46,764 nt of DNA from Bartonella senegalensis OS02 (lineage in GTDB: Bacteria > Pseudomonadota > Alphaproteobacteria > Rhizobiales > Rhizobiaceae): positions 942,650-989,413 of the forward strand of contig NZ_HE997540.1 in NCBI RefSeq assembly GCF_000312545.1, in the 5' to 3' direction. The stretch's first letter is position 1. Every line of letters begins with the position of its first letter. The notes below the pieces were generated by a model, which did not search any database, was not told the origin of the DNA, and worked only from the letters and a program-made list of their open reading frames with translations. The translations under genes were made by a program, and so were the position numbers. Positions 1 to 9,589 of the stretch are shown in pieces.

Positions 1-13
1 GTTTTACAATGTA

Positions 14-598
14 TTATGCAGCACAGACAGCTTCACTGTCTGTATTTATCTCATCCCTCTTAGTTTTAAATTCACGCTTTGGTTTTTTGGAGAGATGCAT
101 TTCTATGAGATTGATAGCCTCTGTTTCAGAAAGACTATTAATAACAGCAATCTCACGCGCCATCCTTTCAAGCGCAGCAGTATAGAGTTGACGCTCGGAA
201 TAAGATTGTTCAGGCTGTAGATCGGAACGAAAAAGATCGCGCACAACTTCAGCGATACAAATGAGATCTCCTGAATTAATTTTCGCATCATATTCTTGAG
301 CACGGCGTGACCACATGGTTCGTTTAACGCGCGCTTTTCCATGTAAGGTTTTCAATGCACGTTCAACGGAATCAACAGCAGATAATTTGCGCATTCCAAC
401 AGAAATGGCTTTCGCAATGGGCACTTTAACATCCATCTTATCTTTCGCAAAATGAATGACAAAAAGTTTTAATTTATGTCCTGCAACCTCTTGATCTTCA
501 ATCGCTATAATTTGCCCTACACCATGGGTAGGATAGACAATATATTCAGAGGTTGAAAATCCTTTAGCATTGGAGGACGTTCCATGTTGGGATGCCAT
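14..598 (-). CDS. carD: CarD/CdnL-family transcriptional regulator
   Basis: RNA polymerase-binding regulator of the CarD/CdnL family, which in other bacteria stabilises open promoter complexes, often at rRNA and growth genes. The 194-residue product starts its CarD domain near residue 18 (EYIVYPTHGVGQI), the Tudor-like RNAP-interacting part, and continues with the helical domain containing KRTMWSRRAQEY and the SYSERQLYTAALERMA stretch typical of the family. The lysine-rich C-terminal tail is variable. The ATG at 598 is preceded on the minus strand by AGGGAG about eleven bases upstream. It lies downstream of fdxA in the same orientation, an arrangement usual in Rhizobiales, but about 300 bases separate them, so it probably has its own promoter. 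Function is inferred from family. Confidence 0.93.
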   Translation of the reverse strand: MASQHGTSSNAKGFSTSEYIVYPTHGVGQIIAIEDQEVAGHKLKLFVIHFAKDKMDVKVPIAKAISVGMRKLSAVDSVERALKTLHGKARVKRTMWSRRAQEYDAKINSGDLICIAEVVRDLFRSDLQPEQSYSERQLYTAALERMAREIAVINSLSETEAINLIEMHLSKKPKREFKTKRDEINTDSEAVCAA

Positions 599-905
599 AT
601 TGTAGTTTACTCCCTTTAGTGACCAACAAATGTAACGGAAAACAGGCTAAAAGCCTGAACGTTGAATGTTCTTTAACTAAGTATATTATACGAATTTAAT
701 GAGCATAAAAGTCGAGTACTTTTAAAACAAACAAAAATACCTTCCTTTACAAGGAGAAAATAAGAAAATTACCTAGAAAGATGATCATGTTAAAATAACA
801 CTAACATCAAACATTAAAAGAATCAATCATTTCACTGAGGAATTTTTATTTTTACAAGAGATTGTTCTCAATTTCTCAAAATGCATGCTGTGTATCTTAT
901 GCTTA
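599..905. other. Spacer between fdxA and carD
   Basis: AT-rich spacer of about 300 bases between the fdxA stop and the carD start, both on the minus strand. No open frame, RNA gene or clear terminator was recognised. It presumably holds the carD promoter. Confidence 0.5.
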
Positions 906-1244
906 TTATTCTCCGCTTCCTGGATTTTCTGAAAAATACTTTTCTAATTTATCTGGAACGCCATCCATTTCTTTTGCTTGAGGAAGAGGATCTTTTCTGG
1001 TGGTTAAATTAGGCCATTTGTTTGCATAATGAAGATTGAGCTCTAACCATTTTTCTAGTCCCGGCTCTGTATCCGGTTTAATGGCTTCTGCTGGGCATTC
1101 TGGCTCACACACACCACAATCGATACATTCATCGGGATGAATGACCAGCATATTTTCACCTTCATAAAAACAGTCAACAGGGCAAACATCAACACAATCC
1201 GTATATTTGCAATGAATGCAGTTGTCAGTTACTACATAGGCCAA
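906..1244 (-). CDS. fdxA: Ferredoxin FdxA, 3Fe-4S/4Fe-4S type
   Basis: Small electron-transfer protein of the seven-iron ferredoxin family. The N-terminal half carries the cluster cysteines: [17 protein letters not shown] and then [12 protein letters not shown]. The tail [20 protein letters not shown] is characteristic of the alphaproteobacterial FdxA. I place the start at a TTG at 1244 (MAYVVTDNC...) because a GGAG lies seven bases upstream of it. An earlier in-frame TTG at 1250 would sit almost on that ribosome site. The gene begins only about 20 bases after the stop of the upstream helicase-like gene, so the two are probably cotranscribed. In related genomes an S4-domain protein gene often lies between helicase and ferredoxin. 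It is absent here. Confidence 0.92.
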   Translation of the reverse strand: MAYVVTDNCIHCKYTDCVDVCPVDCFYEGENMLVIHPDECIDCGVCEPECPAEAIKPDTEPGLEKWLELNLHYANKWPNLTTRKDPLPQAKEMDGVPDKLEKYFSENPGSGE

Positions 1245-1264
1245 AATCAAACTCCATTTTTATT

Positions 1265-2836
1265 TTAGTGACCTTTGGAGGAAAGGGGATGCGCATTTTT
1301 ATTTTTGTCTTTTATCAGTTGATCACGCAGTGCAGCTAATTTTGCAAAAGGTGAATCAGGGTTAGAGCGCTTTTCTTTCTGAGAGGATTGATGATGACTG
1401 CCTTTGCTATGCTGTTTGTTTGCTGTGTGAGAATGTCCAGTGTGTGAGGTGGTTTTGCCCAGGCTGTCTTCCTGGGCATTTGCTCTTTTTTTAAAGGGAT
1501 TGCTTTTTTTGTTTGGTCCCTTATGCCCAAACTTCTCATTGCTCCTTTGTGTGTGATGATGGTTATAACGCCATAGTAAAACGATTTTTTCTTCTGTCTC
1601 AACGCGTTTTTGTTGAGCAAAATCGCCAACAGGTTCAGCTGCTGGTAAACAATCTTCCCTGTCGGATTGGGTTGCAACACAGGTAGGCAAAGAGCCCTTT
1701 TCTTCCTGTGTTGTCTGCGAGATGTCTGTTGTCTTCCATTGGTCGCCAACAGGTTCAGCTGCAGGAACATCTTGTATCGCCGCGCGTGTAGAAGCAGAGG
1801 CTGTATTTTGAAGACGATTTTGCTCAAAAACAGTATTGCTTACGGCATGCGATTGATAACCAAGACCTTTTAGAATTTCTTCCATATCGGTTCCATTGGC
1901 TCCAAGAATAGACATCATCGTTGAGGTGACAAAAAAACTTTTGCCATCATAGGCTCCATCCGGTTTCGGGTCCATTCCTTGTTTCCAATGAAGCGCAGGG
2001 CGGATGAGATTCGCAAGACGCTCTAAAATATCAACCCGTACAGCACGTTGACCTAAAATACGATAACCAGCTAACTGATAAAATTGCCGGTTATAACGAG
2101 AATCAACAACTAAGGAGGTTCGTCCAGCTGATAAGGCGGTAAAAATTTCATGCAAACCAGTTTGGTCATGTCCCTCATTTTGCAGATTCCACAGCAGCGT
2201 AATGGCTTGGACTGGAACTGGTTTAAGCATCCCTGCAACATAAATATGAAATGCACCAAAGCGCACCCCTAACCGTCGGAGAACTGTCCGCGATTCTTGA
2301 TCAAGATTTTTGACAATTGTGGCTATTTCTCGACGAGGAATAATTCCTAAAGAGTGGACAAGTCGTGCAGCAAGACTGCTTGTAGAATCCGTCAAACCTT
2401 CAGCATCACGTAAATCAAACAATGGCTTTAATGCTGTTTCAAAATGAAAGGTAACAAAACGTTCCAAGCGTTTTATGACGTTTTCTCGTGCTTCTCCCGT
2501 TAATTGCGCATCTGCTAAAATAATTAGTTTGGGTTTTAAAAAATCTTCTGTTGCAGCAAGTTGACAAACTGGTTGGCCAATCCAACGTACAATGCCATCA
2601 GAACTGAGGGTGAAATCTCCATTGGCTGAAGTACAAAAACGCACCGCACGTTTCGAAAAAGCAAGAGTTAAATTTTCATTCTCTGCTGAAAGTTCTGTCT
2701 CAGGTGCTTGATTGTCGGTAGTCTTCTTGTTAGCATAAAAACGAAAACCTTCAAATTTGCCACGTCCATGTTTTTCAATAAGAATATCATCTTGAAGAAT
2801 ATTATTCTCTTGAACAATCTTACTATCCATGATCAT
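1265..2836 (-). CDS. Helicase-like protein lacking the ATPase domain (C-terminal half of an MgpS/Suv3-like helicase)
   Basis: A 523-residue protein that I recognise as resembling the C-terminal half of the large alphaproteobacterial superfamily 2 helicase annotated as mgpS or Suv3-like in Rhizobiales. The match begins around residue 20 (IEKHGRGKFEGF), continues through a conserved block at about 100-230 (LKPLFDLRDAEGLT, PRREI, LRRLGVRFGAFHIYV, LKPVPVQAITLLWNL) and ends with a basic low-complexity tail and the family's C-terminal motif NPDSPFAKLAALRDQL. No Walker A, DEAD/DExH or other helicase motifs are present, and nothing helicase-like lies upstream in the 575-base spacer. The frame is long and undisturbed, which suggests retention of an RNA- or protein-binding role rather than simple decay. 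The motif AAEPVGD occurs twice (about residues 352 and 398), reflecting a short internal duplication at DNA level. Function unknown. Confidence 0.7.
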   Translation of the reverse strand: MIMDSKIVQENNILQDDILIEKHGRGKFEGFRFYANKKTTDNQAPETELSAENENLTLAFSKRAVRFCTSANGDFTLSSDGIVRWIGQPVCQLAATEDFLKPKLIILADAQLTGEARENVIKRLERFVTFHFETALKPLFDLRDAEGLTDSTSSLAARLVHSLGIIPRREIATIVKNLDQESRTVLRRLGVRFGAFHIYVAGMLKPVPVQAITLLWNLQNEGHDQTGLHEIFTALSAGRTSLVVDSRYNRQFYQLAGYRILGQRAVRVDILERLANLIRPALHWKQGMDPKPDGAYDGKSFFVTSTMMSILGANGTDMEEILKGLGYQSHAVSNTVFEQNRLQNTASASTRAAIQDVPAAEPVGDQWKTTDISQTTQEEKGSLPTCVATQSDREDCLPAAEPVGDFAQQKRVETEEKIVLLWRYNHHHTQRSNEKFGHKGPNKKSNPFKKRANAQEDSLGKTTSHTGHSHTANKQHSKGSHHQSSQKEKRSNPDSPFAKLAALRDQLIKDKNKNAHPLSSKGH

Positions 2837-3411
2837 TTTCTTTCTTAATGCTACGCTGGTAAAAAAATTATTCCCGCCAATTCCAATCCTGTTGCTCCTT
2901 TAACATGTTTGTTCCATTTGCTTCAATCATTCTTGTCGTTTTTTGATACTTCTTTTTATTATTTTAATTTTGGATATTTTCTTTTTTATTCATTTTTCAT
3001 TCAGTTTGGATGTTTTATACATCGCCATCATATGTATTAGTTGTATTGTAAGGCTGCAAGCGTAAAATAATTTTTTTACTCAAAAGGCAGATCAATCGAA
3101 AATCCAACAAAATACCCTCTCTTTTGTTAGACTATTTTATTTTTCTGCTGCTGTTCTCTTATGAACATATGAGAAAAAAGCTTTTTTGCGTATTTCTTTG
3201 GGTAAAATACATATTCATATCGTTATTTTGAACTGAAACTGTGTCTCATGACAAGAAGTTTTACGATAAAAATAAAAAAACAATTGCGATTATAAAAATA
3301 CACGCTAAAGTAGTCCACATTAAAATAAACAACTTTTACGTTCTTTTTTAGAAAGAATGATGGTGTCATTGCCAAATCAACTTTGATAATTTTTAATCGC
3401 AAGGGGTTATT
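2837..3411. promoter_or_regulatory. Divergent spacer upstream of rpoH and the helicase-like gene
   Basis: Very AT-rich 575-base spacer between two divergently transcribed genes. It must hold promoters for both, but I could not pick a convincing -35/-10 pair. No coding remnant of the missing helicase domain was visible on the minus strand. Confidence 0.4.
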
Positions 3412-4323
3412 ATGGGTAATCTTTCAAATGCTGTTTACAAAAATAGTAAAAATTATAGCGATGCAGACAAAAGTTTGGGACGCAATATGATGCGTTCTGC
3501 TATGCAAGCGCCTTATCTTGAACGGCAAAAAGAGCATGATTTGGCGCTGCGATGGAAAGACAAACGTGATGATGATGCTATGCATCAAATTGCAGCCGCT
3601 CATATGCGTTTGGTGATTGCGATTGCTAACCGTTTTAAGCGGTTCAAAATGCCATTGGGGGATTTGGTACAAGAAGGCTATGTGGGGCTGTTGGAAGCTG
3701 CTGCGCGTTTCGAGCCTGATCGCGAGGTGCGTTTTTCAACTTATGCTACATGGTGGATTCGTGCCTCTATCCAGGATTATATTTTACGCAATTGGTCAAT
3801 CGTTCGGGGGGGAACGAGCTCTTCACAAAAAGCACTTTTCTTTAATTTGCGTCGTTTGCGGGCGAAATTGGTGCAAGATGATAGCGCTCTTTCAAAGCAG
3901 GATATCTTTCGTACCATTGCTGAAAAGCTTGGCGTTTCCGTGCGTGATGTTGAAACAATGGATTTCCGTTTTTCGAGTTCTGATAATTCCTTGAGCGTTT
4001 CTGTTTCTGAAAACAGTGATAATCCCGTTGCCAAAATGGATGCTCTTGTGGATGATAGCCCTCTGCCGGATGCTTTAATTGAGCAAGTGATTGATGGTCA
4101 AAGGCGCACACAATGGCTTTATGATGCGTTACAAATTCTCAATGAACGGGAATTGGAAATTATTCGTTTTCGTCGTTTAAATGAAGAAGGGGCTACTCTA
4201 GAAGTTTTAGGTGAAAAATTGGGAATCTCAAAAGAGCGGGTGCGCCAAATTGAAGCCCGTGCTTTGCAAAAGTTGCGCTCTGCTTTGCTTACGGTTAATC
4301 CAGCAGATGCTTATGATGTGTAA
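3412..4323 (+). CDS. rpoH: RNA polymerase sigma-32 factor (RpoH2-like)
   Basis: Alternative sigma factor of the heat-shock (sigma-32) family, 303 residues, full length. Region 2 is visible at about 60-125 (HMRLVIAIANRF, DLVQEGYVGLLEAAARFEP, RFSTYATWWIRASIQDYILRNWS). The RpoH box follows at about 139-150 as SSQKALFFNLRRLRAKL. Region 4 is at about 245-292, with the helix-turn-helix in LGEKLGISKERVRQIEARAL. The variant QKALFFNLRR, rather than QRKLFFNLRR, points to the RpoH2 branch known in Rhizobiales, where many genomes carry two rpoH paralogues. The start is supported by AAGGGG eight bases upstream. It stands alone between long spacers and is probably monocistronic. Confidence 0.95.
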   Translation: MGNLSNAVYKNSKNYSDADKSLGRNMMRSAMQAPYLERQKEHDLALRWKDKRDDDAMHQIAAAHMRLVIAIANRFKRFKMPLGDLVQEGYVGLLEAAARFEPDREVRFSTYATWWIRASIQDYILRNWSIVRGGTSSSQKALFFNLRRLRAKLVQDDSALSKQDIFRTIAEKLGVSVRDVETMDFRFSSSDNSLSVSVSENSDNPVAKMDALVDDSPLPDALIEQVIDGQRRTQWLYDALQILNERELEIIRFRRLNEEGATLEVLGEKLGISKERVRQIEARALQKLRSALLTVNPADAYDV

Positions 4324-4682
4324 GCTATGAGTATTTTTTCAGGCAACGTGCTGAGAGTGAGGCTGGGTCGTTACAGGGCACAAGCAAGCGGGTTTTGTAG
4401 TGCCATTGAATCTGTGTGAAAAGGCCTCATACGGCAGGGGGGGATGAGGGTAACAGCGCATAAAAGTGTAGAAAATGGTGGCGAGCTTCCTTGGGCAGAT
4501 GCTGATCAAGGGAGTAGCTTGTTGGTATTTTTCAGGCAACGCATTGAGAGAGAGGTTATGCAATTACAGGGCATAACAAATACAGCGATGAGAAAACTTA
4601 TTTTTGAGAAACAATGGGAGTGGTTGTCGATATGCCTGAAGGGATAGAAGATGATGAAAAACACGGTTTCTCTTTATTTTTT
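4324..4682. repeat. Spacer with an imperfect direct repeat
   Basis: Spacer between the converging rpoH and protease genes. A segment of about 60 bases at 4330-4390 (containing TTTTTTCAGGCAACGTGCTG and a later TTACAGGGCA) recurs imperfectly at 4525-4585 (TTTTTCAGGCAACGCATTGA, then TTACAGGGCA). The unit is about 190 bases. No gene origin was recognised, and small open frames here look spurious. Confidence 0.5.
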
Positions 4683-6128
4683 TTACTGCGTAATAATTTT
4701 AACAGCGGCTCCTGTCTGTAAAGTTTGGTTTGGTGAGAGCGCATTAAGAATGCGAAAGAGTTTTGCTTTATGCGGTATATTGTACATTTTTTTCGCAAGG
4801 CTTGTAACATTTTCTCCTTTCTGGACACGTATAATACGGATTCTTAAAGGTTGTAGTTTTTTTAGCTGCGATGATGAAAGAAAAGCAAAACTTTGTATTG
4901 TTTTTTCGGAAACTTCTGCAAAATTTTGAGAACCATGTGGGGCAGCAGTGAGAAAACGCAAGATGTGGTTGTTGAATAGAATGACAATCACATCAAATTG
5001 CCATTGTGCATTGTATGCACGCGCCTGTACTCCAGGTAAACCTTGGATTATCAGTGGGCGGATAGAGGATGGATCTAGTCCTGCAAGCCAGCCACTTTGC
5101 AGATATTCACTCGCAGACATTGCAGCAGGATGCGGTAGGGCATCAAAACGAATGGCAATTTTATCTGGACCGCTCGCCCAAACTGTGTGTCCCGAATTTT
5201 CTATAGTGAAATTCTGTGGAACAGAAAAACTGATGCCCAACCGCGGGTGAATAAATTGGTCGCTTTGCACAAAACCTGTGTGAAGGCTGCCACCAAAAAT
5301 CATGCCATCAATGCTTTTGAGAAAAGTATCACGTTTCGTGTTTCTCGTGTTCATTGGACTGATTTTACCGGCTTTTTCTCTCGCAAGATGAATTCGTTGC
5401 GGGGTGGTTGGATGTGTTATGAGAAAGTCTAGGGAAGTATCTTGGTTGCTTGGAATATGATGAAAAAGGCTATAAGCTTCTATAGATTCGAGAAAGCGTG
5501 GCAAAGCAAAAGGATCATAGCCTGCTTGTTTGAGCATTTCCAAGGCAATCGAATCAGCTTGGAGTTCCTGATTGCGTGAAAATTGTGCGAGTTGTCGCTT
5601 ATCTTCAATGCTGTTATGAACTTTTTTTCCATCATAAGAGAGAAGATTGGCTGAGATGTGCTTTGTCGTCTTCAATTCTGCTGCTTTTTGTAAGCGTAAA
5701 ATACCGTGATTGGCAGTAATATGCGCTATTTCATGGGCTAAAACTGCTGCAACTTCTGAAGAATTATTCGCTAATGCCAACATACCGCGGGTGATGTAGA
5801 TAGAGCCATTAGGCAGTGCAAATGCATTGACACTGTGCGTATTTAAAATTGTCAGTGAATAGCTTTGATAAGAATTTTGTAATCCTGCGGTGAGCTTACG
5901 CACAATATTTGCTAACAGGCCTTGAAGTTTTGCATCATAATAGGCGCCTCCATAGATTTGCAAAATACGGGGGTGTTGTCTTGCACTTAATGTGGCATAA
6001 ATATTGTCCTTGCCGGACTGCTCTCTTCTTGCAGAAGAATTGTAAGAAGAAAGCATCTTGTCGGGAGAGAAAGCCGTATGACACGCAGAAAGGAGAAGCA
6101 TTAAACTTATCAGAAGTACTTTATACAT
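4683..6128 (-). CDS. M48-family metalloprotease lipoprotein with C-terminal LysM-like region
   Basis: Predicted periplasmic zinc protease of 481 residues related to BepA/LoiP-type M48 proteases, which handle outer-membrane protein quality control. A lipoprotein signal is evident: hydrophobic residues 3-13, then LLSAC with Cys16 as the lipidation site. The catalytic HEIAH is at 132-136 and the third zinc ligand is Glu188 in ExxAD (NQELQADS). A second region (about 285-410) resembles the C-terminal domain common to alphaproteobacterial members. The last about 50 residues (RIIRVQKGENVTSLAKKMYN...) look like a LysM peptidoglycan-binding module. The gene is monocistronic on the minus strand, converging on rpoH. 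Activity is inferred from the intact zinc motif. Confidence 0.9.
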   Translation of the reverse strand: MYKVLLISLMLLLSACHTAFSPDKMLSSYNSSARREQSGKDNIYATLSARQHPRILQIYGGAYYDAKLQGLLANIVRKLTAGLQNSYQSYSLTILNTHSVNAFALPNGSIYITRGMLALANNSSEVAAVLAHEIAHITANHGILRLQKAAELKTTKHISANLLSYDGKKVHNSIEDKRQLAQFSRNQELQADSIALEMLKQAGYDPFALPRFLESIEAYSLFHHIPSNQDTSLDFLITHPTTPQRIHLAREKAGKISPMNTRNTKRDTFLKSIDGMIFGGSLHTGFVQSDQFIHPRLGISFSVPQNFTIENSGHTVWASGPDKIAIRFDALPHPAAMSASEYLQSGWLAGLDPSSIRPLIIQGLPGVQARAYNAQWQFDVIVILFNNHILRFLTAAPHGSQNFAEVSEKTIQSFAFLSSSQLKKLQPLRIRIIRVQKGENVTSLAKKMYNIPHKAKLFRILNALSPNQTLQTGAAVKIITQ

Positions 6129-6368
6129 GCGGGTACGAAAAAATAATATTTGTTGAAAAATCTAGATTCCTTGAAAATTTGTTGCCAACAAGCTGCTCAA
6201 ATTTTCTTATGGTATTTTGAAAAAATTCATTCGTATCTTTTTGGTCTATTTTTAAAATGAAGAGACTCTCTAGGAAAAAGTTTTAGAAAGGATGCTTTCA
6301 AATCTATCACGGTTCTTTTTATACAAAGATGATAGAAAAGCAAAGCATTATGAAAGGCATAGTCTGTC

Positions 6369-7004
6369 ATGACAACATTTGCAATATTGTTAAATGGAGA
6401 TCTTTCTATCACCGATCGTTTGCGGAATCAAATTCGCAATAGTCGCGTGATTGCCGCCGATGGTGGAATGCGTCATGCAGAAGCTCTCAATCTGGTACCT
6501 GAGTTGTGGGTGGGCGATTTCGATTCTTCTCAGCAGGCTTTAAAACACAAATATGCAGATGTTCCTCGTGAGGTTTTTCCCTCTGATAAAGATATGACCG
6601 ATAGTGCACTGGCATGTGAAAGAGCTCTACAAAAGGGAGCTGAAAAACTGATTTTATGTGGTGCTTTTGGTGGCGAAAGAAGCGATCATAGCCTTTCTCA
6701 TATGACACAAGCATTGGTCATGGAAGAAAAAGGTATTTCAGTGTTATTAACCAACGGCCTTGAAGAAGGGTGGCCGCTTTTGCCAAAGCCTTTTTCATGC
6801 GATTTACCTGATGGGTCTTTGTTTAGTATCATTGGTTTTTCTGATTTAAAAGGATTAACACTTTCAGGTGCAAAATGGCCTCTTTGTGATAAAAATGTGT
6901 CATTTGGGTCTTCTTTGACGCTTTCTAATCGCATTTGTGGAACCTTCTCTTGTCATTTATGTTCTGGAAAAGCTATAGTGTTGGCGTCTGTACCTATTCC
7001 ATAA
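6369..7004 (+). CDS. thiN: Thiamine pyrophosphokinase
   Basis: Catalyses ATP-dependent conversion of thiamine to thiamine diphosphate, the cofactor needed by transketolase, whose gene is also in this window. At 211 residues it has normal length. Family motifs are present: ADGGMRHA near 31-38, ELWVGDFDSS near 46-55, SDKDMTDSALA near 77-87 and GGERSDHSL near 102-110. These are the substrate- and metal-binding acidic clusters of the bacterial enzyme. The C-terminal thiamine-binding domain is recognisable but weaker. The ATG at 6369 has a GAAAGG about ten bases upstream. No TPP riboswitch was recognised upstream. It suggests salvage of thiamine, relevant to a host-associated life. Confidence 0.9.
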   Translation: MTTFAILLNGDLSITDRLRNQIRNSRVIAADGGMRHAEALNLVPELWVGDFDSSQQALKHKYADVPREVFPSDKDMTDSALACERALQKGAEKLILCGAFGGERSDHSLSHMTQALVMEEKGISVLLTNGLEEGWPLLPKPFSCDLPDGSLFSIIGFSDLKGLTLSGAKWPLCDKNVSFGSSLTLSNRICGTFSCHLCSGKAIVLASVPIP

Positions 7005-7108
7005 GACTCTTCCAGTATATTCGAATAATGCAGAGGGGGGAATAAGTGATGAAGTGCCGGCGTGAATAATATATTTATGTTTTGATCTTTTTTAGGAGAG
7101 GTTTTTCT

Positions 7109-7507
7109 ATGTTAAAATCAATTTTGAAAGTGGCTGTTGTTTCCGCCATTGGTTTAAGTACGGTGGCGTGTTCTGTAAATGATCAACGTGTCGCACGCTA
7201 CGGTGTGGGAGGTGCGGCAATAGGTGCTTTGGCTGGAACAGCAATTGCTGGAAGTACTGCTGGAGCAGCACTTACCGGTGCAGCATTTGGTGCAATTGCA
7301 GGGTCTGTGACAGGTGCTGCTGTTAATCAGCAAAAACAGCAAAGACAAATTATCATGCATCATCCATCATTGTGCACATATCGTAATCGTAAAGGCCGGG
7401 TTTATCACGCGCCTTGTGCTCAAAAAGTACAGACACCACAATTGTGTACCTACCGTGATGGAAGAGGTGTCATGTATAAAGCACCGTGTCCGCAACGCGT
7501 TCGTTAA
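7109..7507 (+). CDS. Glycine-zipper outer-membrane lipoprotein
   Basis: Small 132-residue lipoprotein. The signal peptide (LKSILKVAVVSAIGLSTVACS) has a lipobox ending at Cys17. A glycine/alanine-rich segment follows (about residues 28-72: GVGGAAIGALAGTAIAGSTAGAAL and more) with the spacing of glycine-zipper 2TM domains, expected to insert in or span the outer membrane. The C-terminal part carries two related short motifs, LCTYRNRKGRVYHAPC and LCTYRDGRGVMYKAPC, each with two cysteines. I chose ATG 7109 because AGGAGAGG lies eight bases upstream and the signal peptide begins there; an upstream in-frame start at 7082 adds only a few residues. Its stop overlaps the start of the next gene (TAATG). 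Precise function unknown. Confidence 0.85.
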   Translation: MLKSILKVAVVSAIGLSTVACSVNDQRVARYGVGGAAIGALAGTAIAGSTAGAALTGAAFGAIAGSVTGAAVNQQKQQRQIIMHHPSLCTYRNRKGRVYHAPCAQKVQTPQLCTYRDGRGVMYKAPCPQRVR

Positions 7508-9369
7508 TGGTGGTGCCGCTCCTGCGGCTTGACCGCATTTTCCTAACTTTTGGAAAAACGCCCTTGTTCAACCAAGCTTGTTTAGCGGTTGAACAAGGTG
7601 CCCGTATTGCCTTGGTAGGGCGTAATGGTTGTGGAAAATCAACCCTGTTAAAAATTGCCGCCGGAATGATCGAGCCAAACGAGGGGGAAATTTTTCGCCA
7701 CCCTCGGGTAACTCTTCGTTATCTCTCACAAAACCCGGATTGTTCAGGATTTGAAGATGTTGATGCCTTTGTAGAAGCGGGGCTGGATCATGCGCCTGAT
7801 ACACAGTGGATCAATACTCTTTTGGCAAATCTTGGTTTTTCAGGAACAGAAAAATTGGCAAACCTTTCTGGTGGTGAAAGGCGGCGTGTATCATTAATAC
7901 GGGCTCTTGCTACAAAACCCGATATTCTTCTCTTAGATGAACCAACCAATCATCTCGATTTACCAACCATTGAATGGCTTGAAGGGACTTTATGTTCTTT
8001 GCGTTCAGCACTTGTGGTGATTTCGCATGATCGGCGATTTTTAGAAAATGTCACGCGTTCAACGGTATGGCTTGATCGGGGGAGCACAAAAAGACTGGAA
8101 AAGCGTTTTTCGGAGTTTGAAAATTGGCGTGATAAGGAACTTGAAGAAGAAGCTTTCGAACAGCACAAATTAGGCCGACAGATTGCTCGTGAAGAACAAT
8201 GGTTGCGCTATGGGGTAACAGCACGGCGTAAACGGAATGTGCGCCGGCTGGGTGCTTTAAAAGAATTGCGACAGCTTCATCAAACTTACAAAGGACCCTC
8301 TGGAAGTGCGCTGTTGAAAGCTGCGAAAAGCCACGATTCTGGTCAATTGGTGCTGGAAGCAAAGCGTATTTCAAAGTCTTATGGTGAGCGCGTTATTGTC
8401 AAAGATCTCTCTTTGCGTATTCAGCGTGGTGATCGAATTGGTTTGGTTGGTCCTAACGGTATTGGAAAGACGACATTGCTTTCTATTCTGATTGGCCAAG
8501 AAGCGGCAGATAGTGGAACGGTGAGGCATGGATATAACCTTTCCATGGCGTTTCTTGATCAACAGCGGAGTTTAAATGAAGAGGAAACATTAGCGCATTA
8601 TCTTACGGGAGGGAGGGGAGAGACTCTTGTGATCAATGGGCAGGAGCGCCATGTGGTGTCTTATATGAAAGACTTTTTGTTTTTACCAGAACAAGCACGG
8701 ACACCACTTAAAGAATTTTCAGGTGGAGAAAAAGCCCGCATTATGCTTGCTAAGCTGCTTTCGCGTCCGGCTAATTTTTTGATTCTTGATGAACCAACCA
8801 ATGATTTGGATATGGAAACACTGGATTTGTTGCAGGAATTTATTGCCGATTTTGCTGGGACAGTGTTGTTGGTGAGCCATGATAGGGACTTTTTGGATCG
8901 TACTGTGACCCATATGTTAGCACCCAAAGGCGATGGGCATTGGGTTTTGTATGCTGGCGGTTATAGTGATATGATCGCACAAAACAAGCACGCTGCATTG
9001 TTAGGGCGCAAAGAGGGGGCAGTATCACAGCGTAAAGCGCCTTCAAATCCTCAGACACGGGAAAATGCAAATCCCCTCTCATCAGCAAATCGTGGCTTTG
9101 TGGAGTGGGAGAAAACAAAAATCCGCAAGCTGTCTTATAAGCAGGCTTATGCACTGGAGAAATTGCCTGAACAAATTGCTATTTTGCAGGACGAAATTAA
9201 AAAAATTGAACAAGAACTCTCTGATCCAGCCCTTTACTGCAAGGATAAACAGCGTTTCGAGTGTCTTTCTAAAGAGCTTGAGGAAAAACAAAAGCTTCGT
9301 GCGCAGAAAGAGGAACAATGGTTGGAGCTTGAATTGCTGCGCGAAGATATAGAGTCTATGAAGTCATAA
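7507..9369 (+). CDS. uup: ABC-F family ATPase (Uup-like)
   Basis: Soluble tandem-ABC protein of about 620 residues with no membrane segments, of the ABC-F family that acts on ribosomes or, for Uup, on DNA and ribosome maintenance. Domain 1 has Walker A GRNGCGKST, signature LSGGERRRVSL and Walker B ILLLDEPTNHLD. The inter-domain linker is charged. Domain 2 has GPNGIGKTT, FSGGEKARIML and FLILDEPTNDLD. The last about 70 residues (about 550-620) form a charged coiled coil rich in Glu and Lys, as in Uup. I prefer ATG 7507, whose A is the last base of the preceding stop codon (TAATG), over an upstream start at 7486 that would overlap the lipoprotein gene further. The coupling suggests translation with the lipoprotein gene. 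Confidence 0.9.
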   Translation: MVVPLLRLDRIFLTFGKTPLFNQACLAVEQGARIALVGRNGCGKSTLLKIAAGMIEPNEGEIFRHPRVTLRYLSQNPDCSGFEDVDAFVEAGLDHAPDTQWINTLLANLGFSGTEKLANLSGGERRRVSLIRALATKPDILLLDEPTNHLDLPTIEWLEGTLCSLRSALVVISHDRRFLENVTRSTVWLDRGSTKRLEKRFSEFENWRDKELEEEAFEQHKLGRQIAREEQWLRYGVTARRKRNVRRLGALKELRQLHQTYKGPSGSALLKAAKSHDSGQLVLEAKRISKSYGERVIVKDLSLRIQRGDRIGLVGPNGIGKTTLLSILIGQEAADSGTVRHGYNLSMAFLDQQRSLNEEETLAHYLTGGRGETLVINGQERHVVSYMKDFLFLPEQARTPLKEFSGGEKARIMLAKLLSRPANFLILDEPTNDLDMETLDLLQEFIADFAGTVLLVSHDRDFLDRTVTHMLAPKGDGHWVLYAGGYSDMIAQNKHAALLGRKEGAVSQRKAPSNPQTRENANPLSSANRGFVEWEKTKIRKLSYKQAYALEKLPEQIAILQDEIKKIEQELSDPALYCKDKQRFECLSKELEEKQKLRAQKEEQWLELELLREDIESMKS

Positions 9370-9589
9370 AAACGTTTTCCTATTTACTTCTCTCAAGAAG
9401 ATTTTGATATTTGGATAATCGCTGCGCTTCCATTTCCTATCTGTTTTTTCTACAATTCTTTGTGAGATGATGCATTGGAGAACAAAATATTTGCGTACAA
9501 TAAAGAAACGCATTGGTATTTACACTTTTGAGTAAGATATTGATTTATAACAATCATTTATTGTACTGTCTGTTGAATAACAGCTCCGC

